A stretch of DNA of 64,000 nucleotides, taken from contig CALNXK010000071.1 in the NCBI GenBank assembly GCA_942486035.1, positions 650,001-714,000 on the forward strand. Direction: 5' to 3'. Of this stretch, positions 1-12,530 are shown in pieces. Both the position numbers and the translations under genes were made by a program. Below the pieces are notes generated by a model. It was not told the origin of the DNA, made no database searches, and was given only the letters and a program-made list of their open reading frames with translations. This stretch comes from Porites lobata. Its lineage: Eukaryota > Cnidaria > Anthozoa > Scleractinia > Poritidae. Numbering within the stretch: the first letter of the stretch is position 1; the number at the start of each line of letters is the position of its first letter.

Positions 1-2703
1 TGGTAGTTATGGGGTTTCAAATGTAAATTTGTTCGCGTTTATGTTTTCCTGGTCTATTGCCGTCAAGTTTTGAGTTCTTCTGCGAACAAGTGGCAGTAAG
101 ACTCAAATGCTTTTTCTCAAGAAGAATATATTCTAGAAATATTGACTAACTTGGAGTAGATTCATCGTCACGTTCACATTTGACCTTTGTGACCTTTTGC
201 CTGTCATTCGTAAACAATAAATAAAAGTATATATTTACTACGCCGACCAATCAGAGCTCCTGACCAGATTCTGGACAGATTTTACGTCATCAGTATCGTA
301 TTTTTGTTGTTCCAGCGTAGACGTCTTTCCCGCGAAACGACCCTGGCGGCAATAAGGAGAGAGTACAGACGCGGGCTGTATTTGCAGTTTAGGGAATTAA
401 GGCCATAATTGCAATGTATATCAGAAACAAGAGTTACAGAGAGTTAAAAGGAAGTACATTTAAAAGCTTGATCATCTGCCGCTTAAGAAACGGAAAGGGG
501 ACTGGAGCCGAAATACGTCCCGCAATTGTTTCTGGGATCGTTACCGAGGCCGTAAAGTCTTTCTCTATTTATAGTACTACATGACAAATTTCTGCAATTT
601 GATTGGCTTAGAGCAGTGGTATTTGAGCTTAATTTGAACTACCTACATGTGAAAATTACAAAACCTTTGCGGGTAGTAGTATAAACAAACAATAGCATGA
701 TTTGTACCTGATATTTGGCATAAATACCACTCATGATATTTCAAAATTGTCTCAAATTTCACTCGCCTAACGACTCGTGAAATTACGTATAGCAATTTAG
801 AAATATCAGTCGTGGTATTTATGCCAAATATCGCCTACAAATCATGCTATTACCTATACTAATATTCGTACCCTGAAAAAGGCATGCAAATAGAGATAAC
901 GAGTACCAGAAATAATGCCTACACTTTCCAGTTTGAAGGTTTTCTCTGGTTCGAATTTGAATGATTTGCAACCGTGCTACAATTTTATTCGTAATTCAAG
1001 TTTTGTTTTCCTTTTTTTTGCTATTATCATGCATATTATATGACCTTAGCTACAAAATAAAATAAAATGTGAACCCGAAGGAGAAAATTATACGCGATTT
1101 TAATGAACTTTAATCGGTTAAAATTTTGATTTTAGCAGTTTTATGAAGTCTCATTCTCATTACATGGAATAATTGTTGATTACTAAACATTGCCTCCGGT
1201 GAGGCACTAGGAGTTTAACTATAATTACTTTAAGGATGTTTAATTTATGTCAGATATTTTCCGCTCTAGGCCATTTCCAAGGGGATGATATCAAATGGAG
1301 TCCAATTTATTTTCTCTGAGTTAGGTAAACATCTGAAACATAATTTCCATTCTGAACTGTCAACTGTCAGTAATTGTGGCACTGATCACGCTTTCCCAGA
1401 TTATGGCAGAATAATTTAGGTGCAACAAAATTGAAACGAATTCGGTAACGTTGTGATAAGTACAAATCATTCTGGAAACATCACTTTTAGAACCTGAAAA
1501 TTACATTTTCGTCTCCTTATGATGACAAAAATACCGACAAAGGATTTTAAGAGACTTAGCTAGAATACTAAAGACGCGAGAAAGTGTAAAGTTAATTTCT
1601 CCCACGTAGCAAAAGCCTGAGGCAGACAAAACTCAGTAAACCCTTGGACGTGCTTCTAGAGTGCAAATTATTAAAATTATTTAAGGGAAAACAGGCTCCT
1701 GAGTAAATGAAATAAATTGGACTTCAAAATAAACAATAGACTGGACCTCTTAAGAGAACAATAGAATAAAATTACAAGAGGCAATATCAGGAGGGCAATT
1801 TCCACAAAACAATTTTCTGGCAATTTACTCACCCGAATTTTCTCCCCTCCCTTCAAAAAACAAACAAACAACCAACCATAGAATTACGTTGCATGGGAGT
1901 GTATTTTTCCGTGCGAAAGCCAGTTGGTTTTCATAAACAATTTTTTCCGAGTCACAAAACTAAGAAGCTGAACAAAATTGAACAGTTATTTCTGAGTTAT
2001 TTAGAGTATCAATTGCAGGTTTCGCTTGCCAGATATATGGACTACAGACAACTAATGCAAGACTACGCACGCGTCCAGAGATAATATTTCCCCCGACTCG
2101 TCTCACAATTGTGTGCATTTGAGAGGTTACTGTAAATTGGTTTGAAAGACTGTTCATTTAATTTCCTGGATCAGGAAATGGAATTTATCGCAACAGCACA
2201 ACTATAATCGATATCTCCTACAAATGGCGAAAAATGGATTTATAGATTTTAACACCTAAAAGCTAGCACACTCGCCAAAGCTGGACGCCGAGCATAAATC
2301 TTTGATTCTTTATGAAAAAACTAATAATAAAGAAGATGATGTGAAAATAAAAATGTCAGATACGAACATTTATTACACTATGATGCAAATGTGTGAACGT
2401 ATGTTATTTGCTTGGTTTCAACCGCGCTGGCGATGAAAATCAAATTTAGCCAAAACTCTGCAACATGCCCTCTAAACAATATTAAACAATTTTTTTTTAC
2501 GTGGATTGTTCTTCAGTTCTTAACATTGTACTAAAAGGTTCTTAACTATTGCAAACAAATGTCGGAATCTTGTAGCTGAGTTTTCAAAAAGACTGCAGGC
2601 AGTGCAGGTGCCCGTTTGTAACTGAAGATGCGCACCAAATTTTTACAGATTAATTTTTCAAAATGTCGAACACTCATACATATAAGTGAAATGTAGTTTT
2701 CAA
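1..2703. other. Non-coding stretch, no gene recognised
   Basis: AT-rich sequence with only short, low-complexity open frames on both strands. No splice-linked coding exons or conserved protein were recognised. The only clear structure is the foldback repeat at 691-851, listed separately. Confidence 0.6.
691..851. repeat. Foldback (MITE-like) inverted repeat
   Basis: Two arms of about 52 nt (691-742 and 800-851) are near-perfect reverse complements. The outer end reads AATAGCATGATTTG on the left and CAAATCATGCTATT on the right. They enclose a 57-nt loop. Pairing weakens outside 691 and 851, so the true termini and target duplication are not resolved. The form is that of a short non-autonomous DNA transposon; the family is not recognised. 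Confidence 0.75.
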
Positions 2704-3184
2704 CTAAACTGCTTCACTATCGAAATTTGACACTTTCAAAACGAAGGAAGTAAGGGCATAATGCACCCGAATAAATCTCATGGTGTGATCTCCTACCTCA
2801 TACAGATCGACTTCTCTCGACACCATGGTTCCTTCCATAGCATAAGAAATGCTTCTTTGAAGTCCCTTTGAGACTGCATTTACAGACTTTGGTCGAACTT
2901 CGACTTGACTATCACGATGATTTAGAACCTGCATGGAAAAGTCGGTGGGACCCTCGCCAAACGCGATATAATCTAAATCTCCTACTAAAGCCAAGGTACT
3001 CCCATCCATTACTCTGCAATATCAATAGGAAAATGGGAAATGAACACAATCTTCAAATGTGGAGAAAGATTAATCTTTTAATTAAATCGGTGTTTCGAAT
3101 TGAAAATAATCTACTCGCTCACTAGCTAACTCACCTTCTAGATCTCCTCATGTCAAAGGAGAAATCCTCATCTTTTATTGACAT
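2704..3184 (-). CDS. Small two-exon gene of unknown function
   Basis: I do not recognise this protein. Exon 1 is 3184-3135, starting ATGTCAATAAAAGATGAGG and ending in a phase-2 donor (AG|GTGAGT). Exon 2 is 3013-2704 with acceptor TTGCAG|AGTAATG. Joined, they give about 119 codons with no stop: MSIKDEDFSFDMRRSRR, then VMDGSTLALVGDLDYIAFGEG, ending VSNFDSEAV. The composition is that of a globular soluble protein without signal peptide or membrane segment. The frame stays open upstream of the ATG for a further 17 codons (ending NYKII), so exon 1 may be the 3' end of a longer exon. It stands alone between repeats and could be a gene fragment. The frame-consistent joint is the main support. Confidence 0.42.
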
Positions 3185-4504
3185 AATAATTTTGTAATTA
3201 AACTCAAGGGTGCCGGACGAAGGTGCATATAAACTCTATCTTTCACTCATCTCACACAGGAGTTTAAATTGACATATTTATTGCGTCATCAACATTAAAA
3301 ATATGTGCAGACGCAACAGTAATTAATGAAAACTCGGCGTTCTCAGTTTTTCATATCTTCGTTACTATAAATTAAGAAAAGCTTGCAAAATAAGTGCTTG
3401 TTTTAATTTATTTTCTAGGAACTAAAAACAAGGCACTGTGTGTAAATTAATATAAAATGCGATGATCGCTCAAAGAAAGCTTATAGTTGATTTGCCAATG
3501 ACCAGCTGAAGAACAAAACATTAGTTAGCATTTTTTATATAAACAAAAAATAGCCTTGATCGAGTTTCCTTGATCACCATGCAGTGACACTGATTTTATC
3601 AATAAATTTGCGCCAGTTTAGACGGATAAGTGTTCAAATCAATGGAAAACAATATTACTGATATTAACAGCAAGTACCTTATTTGAAAATTGGTTTGACT
3701 TTGGAGACGAGTACTTGGGTTATCACGCCGGTAAACCCATAGAAAGTGTGGTATCTATTGCTTTTATAAAATGACTCTAAGTTTTCAATGAGTTTACCGG
3801 CGCAATAAACCATATATAGGTTTTTAATCAATCAGAACGCGCGTACTATCTTAGTCGGTTATTTTAGAAATACGCATAAACGCCCATGCGTACAGCTGAA
3901 ATCTGGAAAAATATTTTCTTTTTCTCCTGAAAGCATTTTTATCATTGAATTGGGATGACTGATATCTTTTTTGGCACTATATTGGTTTCCAGTTGTTAGT
4001 ATTATTTTCCCTTATCTTTTCATTATTCCATAAACGGACGTTGATATTGAAGGCGTTGTAACAGAGTTGCCAATTTGAAGGGTAGGCGTCTCGCCCTTTG
4101 CTTGTAACCTTAGCTCCTTAATGGCGTCATTGTTTCACCCTTTTTCCATAATACTGTACCTAACTACTGCATTTTCCTCCGCATTTATTTACTAAAAATG
4201 TCCTGGAAATGGCATTTCCGAGACCCTAATTTTAAACAATTTTCTGTAAGAGCATGCCCCCCAGACCCAAAGGCGCACACCTTCAAAATCTCAGACTACG
4301 CCTCTGCCTTCGTGTGCTGCACAGAGGTGTCTTGTCTCGAGGCTGATGGATACTTTCAACCTCAAATCTTAAAAAGGTGTTTTGCAACAAAGGATCACAG
4401 TTTCCAACTAATAAAACAATTTATCTGTTGTTGCTATTTGTTTGTTCTCGTTTTTTCCGTTAACTATTAGCCATAAAAAGGCCAAAATGTTTGAAATGTC
4501 AGTC

Positions 4505-4545
4505 GTCTCCATCCCCTTGCCCCCCACGGGTAAGGGGATGGAGAC
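4505..4545. repeat. GC-rich hairpin
   Basis: Perfect 14-bp arms GTCTCCATCCCCTT (4505-4518) and AAGGGGATGGAGAC (4532-4545) flank a 13-nt loop. It sits in an intergenic region rich in short inverted repeats. It could be the core of a foldback element or a simple palindrome; no function is implied. Confidence 0.7.
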
Positions 4546-6847
4546 CCTTTTTAAACAGTTACGAGCAGTTTTTTTCCCCGCCGTGGCAATCCGCCGGCGG
4601 GAAGCACCCCGGTCCTCCGCCAGTCACGGCAGGCCAGTCTGAGTACCAATTGCAGGAGAAATAGGAACTTTGGGTGATTCGTCCCGACTCGTCTCTGTTT
4701 GGATCTCAAGGTGAGAAGCGTGACCGAAGGGAGCGCAAGAGGTGATGGAAAGGAGGAAAACGAAAGGGAGAAACTCCTCCTCCCCATCACCGCTTAAGCT
4801 CCCACTGACTGCGCTTATCTCGTTAAAATTAATAGTAGACTGAGAGACGACTGGGGACGAGTCAGGAACGGCTGCGCCTGACTGTGACGCAGGCTACCGC
4901 GGGTCGATTGATTTTGATAGTTGCAGTTTCATAATTTCCAACTTAACATTGCTTAAACTGGATTTTAAAAACATGCACTTAACATCAAAGCCCTTGCACA
5001 GCAACAGCCCTAAAGTCACAAGAGACGCTCCATCCTCTATTCTGCAAATGCGTAACAGCATTCTGTAACTTACAGTTTCGTGACTTCCAGCTTGTGCATA
5101 CCATCAACAAAACGTGACTTGACAAATTAGGTCAAATTACACTGCAGTACCGATCACGATAAGTACGACTATGTATGTTAGCTACCTGTTCACTGAAAAA
5201 AACATCTCGGCTTTTCTAAGACTTGCTAATGTCACTTGTCTCATACTCAATTTACGTATAGTATTGATTAACTAGAGGGCAAGTCGAAAGTTTAGTTAAA
5301 TTGCAGTAACATATCTGTTGATACCAGCTGACAAAGCAAGAAATGTTTCGTGGAGATTCTGAAATTACAATCCGTCAATACACAATGGGTGTCTTTCTTC
5401 GGTCTAATTAACGTGTAACTGCTAGCACTTTAATCTAAGCCGTTCTAATTCACTGGTTCAATACCAAAAAACGTGCCTTTTGACTTAATATGCTTCCCTT
5501 TTAAATAAAGATATATTAAATAGCTAAACACATGTACAGTTACTACTTACCAATAGGTTTTGGCAACATTTACTAATTTGTTAAGTAACTTGAACACCCT
5601 CATAATCATGAAAATGCATTTATGACCACATCATCATCGTTTTGTACCTACTTTTAAATAAACTGAACACCATACCTTTAATTTTGTGGCAAACAGCTTA
5701 TTGATTGTCGTAGACATGCAGTCATCAGGAACGCGATTATTATAAATACAACAGCATTTGTAATTATTTATGCCTGAGTGAATTCGAATCCGGTGCGTCA
5801 ATCATTCACAAGTACTCTACAACTTTGTGTCGTCACGCAACGCTCCTCCACACGAAGTGACGAAAATAACGGCTGTGATCACGCGGGCAACGACTTGTGC
5901 AACGCGACGATGTCGAGCGTTCTTCGTCGGAAGTGCCATTTTCACCGAATATGGGCTGCGGCGATTTCATACTTTGACTTAACTGATGCACACACAGTCA
6001 GCAAAAGATACGTGCATTTCAGTGTTCACCAAACTATGACGGGTATGAAACATGACCGTAATATGTACGGAATCCTTACCTCGTTGGGCGAAAACTGTGA
6101 TACGCTGAGCTACGATCTCTCCGATCCTTTCCATGCAAAGGTCGGATGTCATAAATTCGAAAGCACTTAACTTTATATTTTTACGCAGCGAGAGAGCGTC
6201 ATGTTATGTCAAGTTTAACAGTCCCAGTCTGTGGTTATGTGAATCAGTCTTTCTTGTCGGGTGAGAACTATGAAAGCCCGAACCCTTAGTCAACATTTTC
6301 TCGATTCACGTCTGCCACTCCTTACCCAGGCTCCAGAGGTCCGTTGTCAGAAACACCCAGGAAATGCTCTGGCTTCGCCGCGAACGATCAAGCTCCAGAT
6401 AAATAAGGTACCACTCCTTTGAAACCACTGACATAAAAGTTGGGTTTAATTGCTCCTAAGATATCCCAACTGATCCTCATCGAACTCCGGTTTAGGGCGA
6501 ATGGATATACCGGTATCTCAGTTGCCCAGCTACTTGATCCCTAGGAGATTTTGGAGGTGGCTTATTTTGCCGTACCTTTCTCGAACGAAAGGTCACTTTG
6601 GACAGTAAGATACTTAGCCTGTTCCAAGTTTGTCAATTTTAGGGTATTAATAGTAATCAAGAAAATAATGACTTACCTCCACTTTTTTTGTGCTCTTTGA
6701 AAAATCTTTGAAGGGTGCCTTATCCCTTCTTGCTATAAACTGTGCAACGGGACGAGCGGGTGAAAAATCGAGCGTGGCCGCAAATAAAAAAGGGGGGACT
6801 AAAAAAGAAAGAAAGAAAGGAGGCCCTCCTTGCAGCCCGGGTGTCAG

Positions 6848-7200
6848 TCTCCTGACGTAGTCAATCGGATAAAAATCAACATCGGAAATCGATCGATATC
6901 ATCGATATTAATTGACTTAATCCACCGATTAATATTGATTGATATTGGAAAGCAATAGAAATCGAAGTCACAGAAAAAATAATTTATCGATCATTATCGA
7001 TTAGCAAGATCGATAACAGTCGATAGAAATCGATAGTAACCGATAATAAATCATTATCGATTTCTATCGGAAAATCGTCGATGTTAATCGAAGTCAAAAC
7101 TTTTTCTCTTTACCAATTTCGATTGATTGATATCGGATATATCGATTACTATCGATTGATATCGGTTATCGGCTTATCGATTAACTACGTATATCAGTCT
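6848..7200. mobile_element. ATCGAT-rich inverted-repeat element, copy 1
   Basis: About 350 nt saturated with ATCGAT/TCGATA words and related GATATCGAT strings on both sides. The ends carry an imperfect inverted repeat: ACGTAGTCAATCGG near 6855 and CGATTAACTACGT ending near 7190. The left end (CAATCGGATAAAAATC) resembles the right terminus of the better-defined element at 51960-53096, so the two are probably one family. The target duplication could not be settled. No coding capacity. Confidence 0.55.
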
Positions 7201-10123
7201 TCCCCTTCTCGCCCGCCGGCTTTTTTCTTGCGTTTCCTCTATTCTTTTTCACTTGTCCAGGCGGGTAAAACGCGCCGATGGGGTTTTCCTACGAACCCTT
7301 TTTTTTAAATTAAAAAAACTCGGTCCAGTTGTGTGAAAATTATGGTAAAGTTTGATATTATTGATTGATTATTGGCTCAGATGCAAATTGCTTGCAAAAA
7401 GCCTTGCTGCGCGCGCCAGGCGGTTCTAATAACGGACTGCGCCTCTGCAAAAGCTATATCACGTACGATTCAATTTTTGCAGGAAAAAGACAACGCGCAG
7501 AGGAACAGACATTAAAACTGACCGAAGACGTGAAAACAAACGGCGTAACTGAACTGCTTAAATTTAATAAAGTCAATAAAGGTCTGTAGACTGCAGAGGA
7601 GAGAATTGAAGATCACACTGATATGAGATGGTGAATGCTTTTTTATGTCAAGTTTTGATCCGAAACGAACCCTCTTTGCACACTTACCTTGCTTTTTTCG
7701 ACATTGCTGGGGTACGTCACGTTGCCATGTTATGGCATGGGTTACGCACTTGGCACACAAGTGAAATAATCTTTCTCTGGTTGCGATATAAAGTTACTCA
7801 GATATACGACTCAAGTGTGGACTGCGTTTCGATAAAAAACAGCAGAACACACAAGAGTCATCAGATGGCTCATTGTCGCATCTTCGTTAATGATTAACGA
7901 TTTTCAAACAATTAAACGTCAAGTCATTAAGAGCATTTATTATTGTTCTAATAAGGGGCCAAAGTAATTGAGAAATATAATTCATCATTTACGGCCATTT
8001 GTTGCTGGAATACACCAGTCATACATTTGGCATTGTTCCCATACACAACGACCTTGACTGTACCACTTTTTAACGCGCGCCGTTTTCCACATGACCTGAA
8101 TCGCATGTGAATTTTGGTCAGAGGCCGATCATTATTCCAGCCCACCTAAATTCGAATAGGGGCAAAAATGCGCATTTCGGTTCAAACCTTTGAAAAATCT
8201 ATCCCGGGTGAGCTGACCTAAATTTCTAGCTGTTTCGAATTGATTCAGATGCCATGCATGTTGAATTGGATTCGATTCGCATACCATGCCTTGGTTGGGT
8301 CGCAGTTTTAATTCTCAGTTTTTGTACTGTTTATTTTGTGTAGAGTGAAAAACTGAATTACTCCTCGATCAGTGACACGTTTAATTTTTTGTCGTGTTAA
8401 AATTGACAGGTATCACTCTAAAGACCTCAATACGTGACTATCCCAAAGTTTAATATATCTTGTGTGTTAATTGTGGGATGAAGAGTAACACTCTTACATT
8501 ACGACGTCAGGACAGTATGCCAGCTAACGTTCTTGTCTAAAATATAATTGAAAACCATGCAACCTAGTGAAATGTACTTGAATCGTAAAATTTTCTTTTT
8601 TATGGTTCATCTGGTAACATATGGATTTGCGAAGTTTACTTGTTGCTTAACTAACAGTGAAGTACCAAATATTTTTAACCTTTCTTTTTAAGCCCGTAAT
8701 TCATTAGTTATGACTCCGTTTTCCTGCCCCGATACAAAAATCAATTATTGCAGACACCAAAAAAAATAAATAAATGAATAAAAATTTTATTAAACGGACG
8801 GCAAAACTTTTTCAACAAATGGCAGATTTCCAAAGTGCCTTCTTTTAACCAACTACCAACCAATTTCGTGGTTTAAACTCCTTATCATACATCACGATAC
8901 TCCAAAACAATAGTGAAACAAAGGGAAGTAAAATTTAAACCAAGGATTAGATTCTTGCCAACTCATTTAGGTGCAACTCAGTTTAACTGGCAAAAAGAAA
9001 TTTCTTCTTACTGTACATTTCACCCAGGTCACCTCATTTCGTCTTTGCCTGTTATGTCTGCAGTCTTATAGTAGTTCTGAGTAGCTTGCTTCAGCGCACT
9101 TAAACGTCTTTCATACGATTAGAATTTCCCGAAGACAACATCAGAGGCTTCTGCAAAGTTTGTACGTTTTACTCTCCTTGTAACACCGAAGTATCACAGA
9201 ATTTCAGTTTCCTCAATTTCAGACTTGTTGTCAAGTAACACACAGTTGTATATGACTATGGCACCTCCGAAATTGATAATTCTTCAATCTGCTGTTCAAA
9301 TAACTTGTAAACAACACAAACTACTCAGTCTGAAAACGCGTTGACTACTTTTTACACATCCGCAAATATAATTTATTGCATCAACAGTACACTCTGTGAG
9401 AAGATCTACACAAATAAAGCAGCCCCCCAAAAAATGCAACCACTCCCGCCTCATGTGTATTGGGGACCTTTACGCCAAGGTAATTTAGCCCCTTTTACAG
9501 CTTCATTCGTACTACTGCAGTAATAATCGCCGACGATCATGGCAGTATTTCATGTTAGTGTTGAAAATTTACGTATAATTTAGCTGAAATTTTAACTGGT
9601 ATGTTAATCCTGATAATTTAGCGAAGGTTCACAGCATTTTTTCAATCTTGACCTTAGATTCCATTTTACAGTTCAGGCCCCGGTTGTCCAAAAGTTGGAT
9701 AGCGCTATCCACCGGATAAATCACTACCCAACTTTTTCCGTGGTAAATGACCCTTTTACCGCGGAAAATGACCCTTTAGCGCGGGAAATTGACGTGGTGT
9801 GTGTGACCGGACTTTCCCGAGATAAATTTACCACGGGAAATATCCATGGTTACATCAGAAAGAACAAAGAAACCGCCCACGACATTTAACGTGGTAAATA
9901 GCTAGGGTTTCATAAAAGGAAAGAGAGCAATTAGGTTTCTTCAATTGACACTAACATAAAACCGCAAAAATGATTATTTCTCTGATCAAACAAATCAAAT
10001 GCTGTAACAGTTATTGAGTCTATTAACACCTGAATAAGCAGTGTTGCTCGAGACAAAATATTTGGGAGAGAAGAGAGCTGAAGTTCAGCTGATAGTTCGC
10101 GTAAGACTTTGAATTGAGCCAGT

Positions 10124-12224
10124 CTATGCCTGTAAAACAGGTCCAGCTTTCTTTGCCTCCAGCTGTACACCAGCCCCAGCAAATCCCGTTCCACCACGCT
10201 GCAATGGAATGATATCACTGTCCTTCAGCTTTGCTCCAGTAAATGGGCAAAGCATGTCTTTCTTGATTAACTTCTCAACACAGTCCATAGTTACGACATG
10301 CCCCGTGTTCTTTAAAACAGCACAAGGTACGGAATTACCCAGTGTATCGTGAGTGACGGCACATTTGTATCTCTCAGACTTGGCTACCATTGGCCGGCCA
10401 TCATCTTTGTCATCTATTGGCGTCAGTTTAACAGCCACCAGATCCTTGATTTTTAAAGGTTTCCCACTCATTGGACAGTATGTCTTGGTGTCTGGTTTTT
10501 TGAGGAGTGTTGGTTCTGCTTGTGGCGTTAAGGAAGGAACCCAGAAACTTGGAAGACTTTTGTCTTTGCCTTTTGAAGTGGTACCTGTAGTTAACAAAAA
10601 TGATGAAAGAAATCTATTACGTAAACATACTAAAAACAAATAATATGGCAAAAAAGTACTCATTGTCCAAGAGGGATTTTGACACACACAAGGCAAAATT
10701 ACAGAAATTCTTCAAAGAGATTAATTTACTCCCCTGTGCTTTTGCAACGTGTCATTATAGCTTTCATGCCTCCAGAAATAATCTTCAACTTACCACAACA
10801 GTGAAAAAAAAAATAGAACAACAAAAAGGGAAAGTCAGAACAGGAATTCCTTTTCACACTACATTGTACGAAGGCTCGAAAAAAGTCCAATTTGGTCATC
10901 TGGGAAGAGTAGATTTTCTTGCAGGGCTAGTAGTTTTTCAAGCTCACTTGCTTAACTTGTGGGTAAGGCTGGGTCCAGTACAGTCATCCTTCAGCCAAAT
11001 TATTAACTAATACATGCAAGTAGTTGGCCTGGGCAAGCAAAACACAAGACCTGCTTGCCCAAAGGAAGTGCTGGAATTCAAGTTCTTTTTATGCACTGAG
11101 TAGCATGTTTAAAGCAACAACCTACTCTTATTTCCCTCCTCCTTCTTGTTTCGACCCTTATTTCACTCAATTGGTTATGTAACGCATAACTCATAATACT
11201 TATATTAGTGGCTCAGCCTTTAAATCTGATGAAGACATCCCTAGAGAGCAGCCCTCTAGAGATCGACTTCATCAGATCCAAAGGCAGAGAGCAGCACCAA
11301 GATTTTCACTGACAGAGCTTCAGTAAACTGATTTTTCTGGTGAGTCAATGCAACAACTGGACAGGACATTTAAAATTACCCCGTACTATCTGCAAACCAT
11401 CTGTCATCAGGGATTGGTACTCTCTTTCCGATTGGAATTTGTTTTGGAGTCAAGTAAAAACCGAAAAATTGCAAAACAATAATTATTATTGCCAAATTAA
11501 ATAGTTTATTTCTTGTGAGCATTTTTTAAAAATAATGCCTTAAAAGGACCTTCCTGGTTCACCAATTCCGGTCACTCCCCCGGCCGTAAATCTACAATAC
11601 CATTTTAATATGGTAAAAAAAAAGAGACTGTATTGTACAAATCAAACTAGCTTCTGCTTACAGTTGGGAAGTTTGATTTATGTAATACAGTCTGCAGATA
11701 TAATTTTTTGGTGTGGTTGAGAGACCTGCACCATGAAAATCAGGACATTATCATTTTCGCTTACCATTTGATGTTGACGGTGTTTGATCATCCACCACAG
11801 AAGAAGGTCCAGCAGCGCTTTTTTCCTTTGTCACAGTGAATGCAGAGGTTGTTTTTGTAGTGAGTCGTTTTTCCATGTTCACAAATGATTCCACCTTCGA
11901 TCGCTCCTTCTCCTCTATTTTCCCAAGCTCTTCAGCCTCTTGCTTCTTCTTTTGTTTCTCGAAAGCTTTCATTTTCCTCGCAGCTTCGGTTTTCTGATGA
12001 AGAAGACATTCTAATATAGCTTCTCTGTCGTATAAGAAGCCGTCTGGAGTGACGACTGGTTCTCGGCAAGGCTGAAGAGTGAGCGAGCAACAGTCGAAAC
12101 TTTTTACTGAATCTTTACCCAATCGCACAGCTTTACTGCCATATCCGGACTTCTGAGTATCTTTCTTTCGTTCGTGATAGGAATAAACTGTCCCTGCGGT
12201 ACAATTTTTCGCGTGCCTTGTCAT
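10124..12224 (-). CDS. NOSIP: Nitric oxide synthase-interacting protein (U-box type E3 ligase)
   Basis: Two exons, 12224-11765 and 10584-10124, joined in phase 1, give 306 aa, close to the ~300 aa of animal NOSIP. The start is the ATG giving MTRHAKNCTAGTVYSYHE, the conserved NOSIP N-terminus; an upstream in-frame ATG would add only MEQSI. Seen: N-terminal U-box-like half (FDCCSLTLQPCREPVVTPDG, then DREAILECLLHQK), a charged linker of Lys/Glu repeats, and the C-terminal half with CPMSGKPLKIKDL, SERYKCAVTHDTLGN, CVEKLIKKDMLCP and IIPLQRGGTGFAGAG. Family knowledge: NOSIP is a nuclear/cytosolic ubiquitin ligase, spliceosome-associated, and affects nitric oxide synthase localisation. The intron (10585-11764) carries a small hairpin repeat at 11624-11694. 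The gene is divergent from ECHS1 and probably shares its promoter. No sign of damage. Confidence 0.96.
11624..11694. repeat. Short foldback repeat in NOSIP intron
   Basis: The arms GACTGTATTGTACAAATC and GATTTATGTAATACAGTC, with an adjoining AAACT/AGTTT extension, pair around a short loop. This is a hairpin-shaped MITE remnant within the single NOSIP intron. Family not recognised. Confidence 0.6.
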
Positions 12225-12530
12225 TATGGATTGCTCCAAAGTTTTCGAACAGACGAAGAAGATGGCGGCGTTAGTTTCGCCGTGGCGTGGATCCTAAGCC
12301 CGACGTGGCTCCTTGGCAAGGGAGGGGTAAGATATAAACTAATTTTGAACATTTGTTTATAAATGCTCGGAAAATTTAGACATTTCTTCACTTAATGTTG
12401 CTATAAAAAAAACGCCTTAAAATATTTGCTTCAGTCGACGTACACTTAAGCTGTTGACTGATACAATTTCAAGTACTAACTTCGCCTCTTTGTTCCCCAC
12501 CCCCACCCCGCCTACCACTCTCCGTTCAAG
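12225..12530. promoter_or_regulatory. Bidirectional promoter between NOSIP and ECHS1
   Basis: Only 306 nt separate the two divergent start codons, so both 5' regions must lie here. No TATA box at a convincing spot. AAGATGGCGGC at 12259-12269 is an exact YY1-type core as found just downstream of TATA-less start sites. A second, CAAGATGGC, overlaps the ECHS1 start codon at 12527-12535. A C-rich tract (CCCCACCCCCACCCC) lies just upstream of ECHS1. Shared regulation of the two genes is an inference from spacing. Confidence 0.7.

Larger units (their letters stand above)
3185..10123. other. Repeat-rich intergenic region, no gene recognised
   Basis: No coding exon could be supported. The open frames near 4.2, 5.8, 7.1 and 7.4-7.9 kb have no recognisable domain and partly overlap short repeats. 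Listed separately: hairpin 4505-4545 and ATCGAT-rich block 6848-7200. At 5827-5875 the sequence matches part of the 36-bp-arm foldback at 33078-33166 (shared GTCACGCAACGCTCCTC and AATAACGGCTG). The stretch 9677-9910 (CCGGTTGTCCAAAAG, GGATAGCGCTATCC) resembles a dispersed short repeat. Confidence 0.55.

Noticed and set aside
5778..6170. 130-codon open frame on the plus strand
   Set aside because: Overlaps a repeat related to the 33.1-kb foldback and shows no domain or splice partner.
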